64,000 nt of DNA from Lachnospiraceae bacterium (GTDB lineage: Bacteria > Bacillota > Clostridia > Lachnospirales > Lachnospiraceae). A program made the position numbers and the translations under genes. Below the pieces are notes generated by a model. The model was not told where the DNA came from. It ran no database searches and worked only from the letters and a program-made list of their open reading frames with translations. Positions within the stretch are counted from its first letter, which is position 1. The number at the start of each line of letters is the position of its first letter. Shown piece after piece: positions 63,559-64,000 of this stretch. The DNA lies in contig CABJAV010000006.1 in NCBI GenBank assembly GCA_902363675.1, positions 1 to 64,000 on the forward strand, given 5' to 3'.

Positions 63559-64000
63559 ATGTATTTAAAGAGTATAGAGGTTCAGGGCTTTAAATCTTTT
63601 GCAAACAAAATTGTATTCGAGTTTCATCAGGGAATTACAGGTATTGTAGGCCCAAATGGAAGTGGAAAAAGTAACGTAGCCGATGCAGTGCGCTGGGTGC
63701 TTGGTGAGCAGTCGGTAAAGCAGTTGCGAGGTTCTTCCATGCAGGATGTTATTTTTGCAGGTACTGAGAATCGTAAACCGCTCAGTTATGCCTACGTTGC
63801 TATAACGCTGGACAACTCGGATCATCAGCTTGCGATTGATTTTGAGGAAGTGACCGTTGCCAGACGATTGTATCGTTCCGGAGAGAGTGAATATCTGATC
63901 AACGGAAATCTCTGTCGTCTGAAACAGGTATCGGAGCTTTTTTACGATACAGGTATCGGTAAGGAAGGCTATTCCATCATCGGACAGGGTCAGATTGACC
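63559..64000 (+). CDS. smc: Chromosome segregation protein SMC, N-terminal part
   Basis: The first 147 codons of SMC, cut by the window end. It starts MYLKSIEVQGFKSFANK behind AAAGGGAG, four bases after the rnc stop. The Walker A motif GPNGSGKSNVADAVRWVLGE and the following QSVKQLRG segment are canonical, as is the final visible GQGQID-like stretch. SMC, with ScpA and ScpB, compacts and segregates the chromosome. Being unfinished, the hinge and C-terminal signature cannot be seen. Confidence 0.95.
   Translation, partial: MYLKSIEVQGFKSFANKIVFEFHQGITGIVGPNGSGKSNVADAVRWVLGEQSVKQLRGSSMQDVIFAGTENRKPLSYAYVAITLDNSDHQLAIDFEEVTVARRLYRSGESEYLINGNLCRLKQVSELFYDTGIGKEGYSIIGQGQID

Overview
The window looks like the chromosome of an anaerobic, gut-type Firmicute, most likely a Lachnospiraceae member (Clostridia). 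The base composition is moderately AT-rich, ribosome binding sites are strong GGAGG types, and promoters are sigma-A-like TTGACA/TATAAT. The gene content fits: DUF3793 beside flavodoxin, feoA-feoA-feoB, addB-addA-maf, a double-ASKHA DUF2229 activase, a BMP-type nucleoside ABC transporter, and ackA-DUF177-rpmF-plsX-acpP-rnc-smc. This placement is inferred from family knowledge; no search was run. No rRNA, tRNA or CRISPR array was seen.

Layout. 1-8.1 kb is the most scrambled part: the right end of an IS66 element lies just ahead of a complete response regulator/kinase/ABC module of the peptide-antibiotic-response type. It is followed by debris of two other signalling genes, a pnuC gene behind a terminator hairpin, a flavin-binding protein, and a tiny highly basic peptide with its own promoter and terminator. 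8.1-11.5 kb carries a Cys-motif/GGDEF/REC/HD-GYP protein, a pyridoxamine kinase and a short radical SAM protein. 11.6-14.2 kb has an iron-type alcohol dehydrogenase and lrgAB. 14.2-23.8 kb holds addB-addA-maf, a small acidic protein, a PrsA-like foldase lipoprotein and a PAP2 phosphatase. 23.8-29.1 kb has htpG with a CIRCE operator, a thioesterase coupled to an sce7726-like protein, and a frameshifted LacI-type-sensor/GGDEF gene.

29.2-31.2 kb encodes the strangest protein: a full-length 2-isopropylmalate synthase with an AraC-type helix-turn-helix domain on its C-terminus, behind a 48-bp dyad. 32-34.4 kb has an FAD oxidoreductase and a cation-diffusion facilitator. 34.7-38.9 kb is an apparent iron regulon: feoA-feoA-feoB-mini-Fur and DUF3793-flavodoxin. 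Both promoters carry the same GTTAG-N6-CTAAC palindrome. 39.2-42.7 kb is a nucleosidase/spore-photoproduct-lyase/SDR/EamA cluster. One copy of an 85-bp structured repeat precedes it; the second copy is at 55.2 kb.

42.8-47.1 kb is a 1419-residue CoA-dehydratase-activase-like protein. 47.3-53.4 kb has a rhomboid-like membrane protein and a nucleoside ABC transporter operon. 53.5-57.9 kb has glnS, DUF2225, RNase H and aroB. 57.9-64.0 kb has tmcAL, ackA, DUF177, rpmF, plsX, acpP, rnc and the start of smc, which runs off the end. Most start sites given here were chosen by ribosome binding site and family alignment rather than by the longest open frame.
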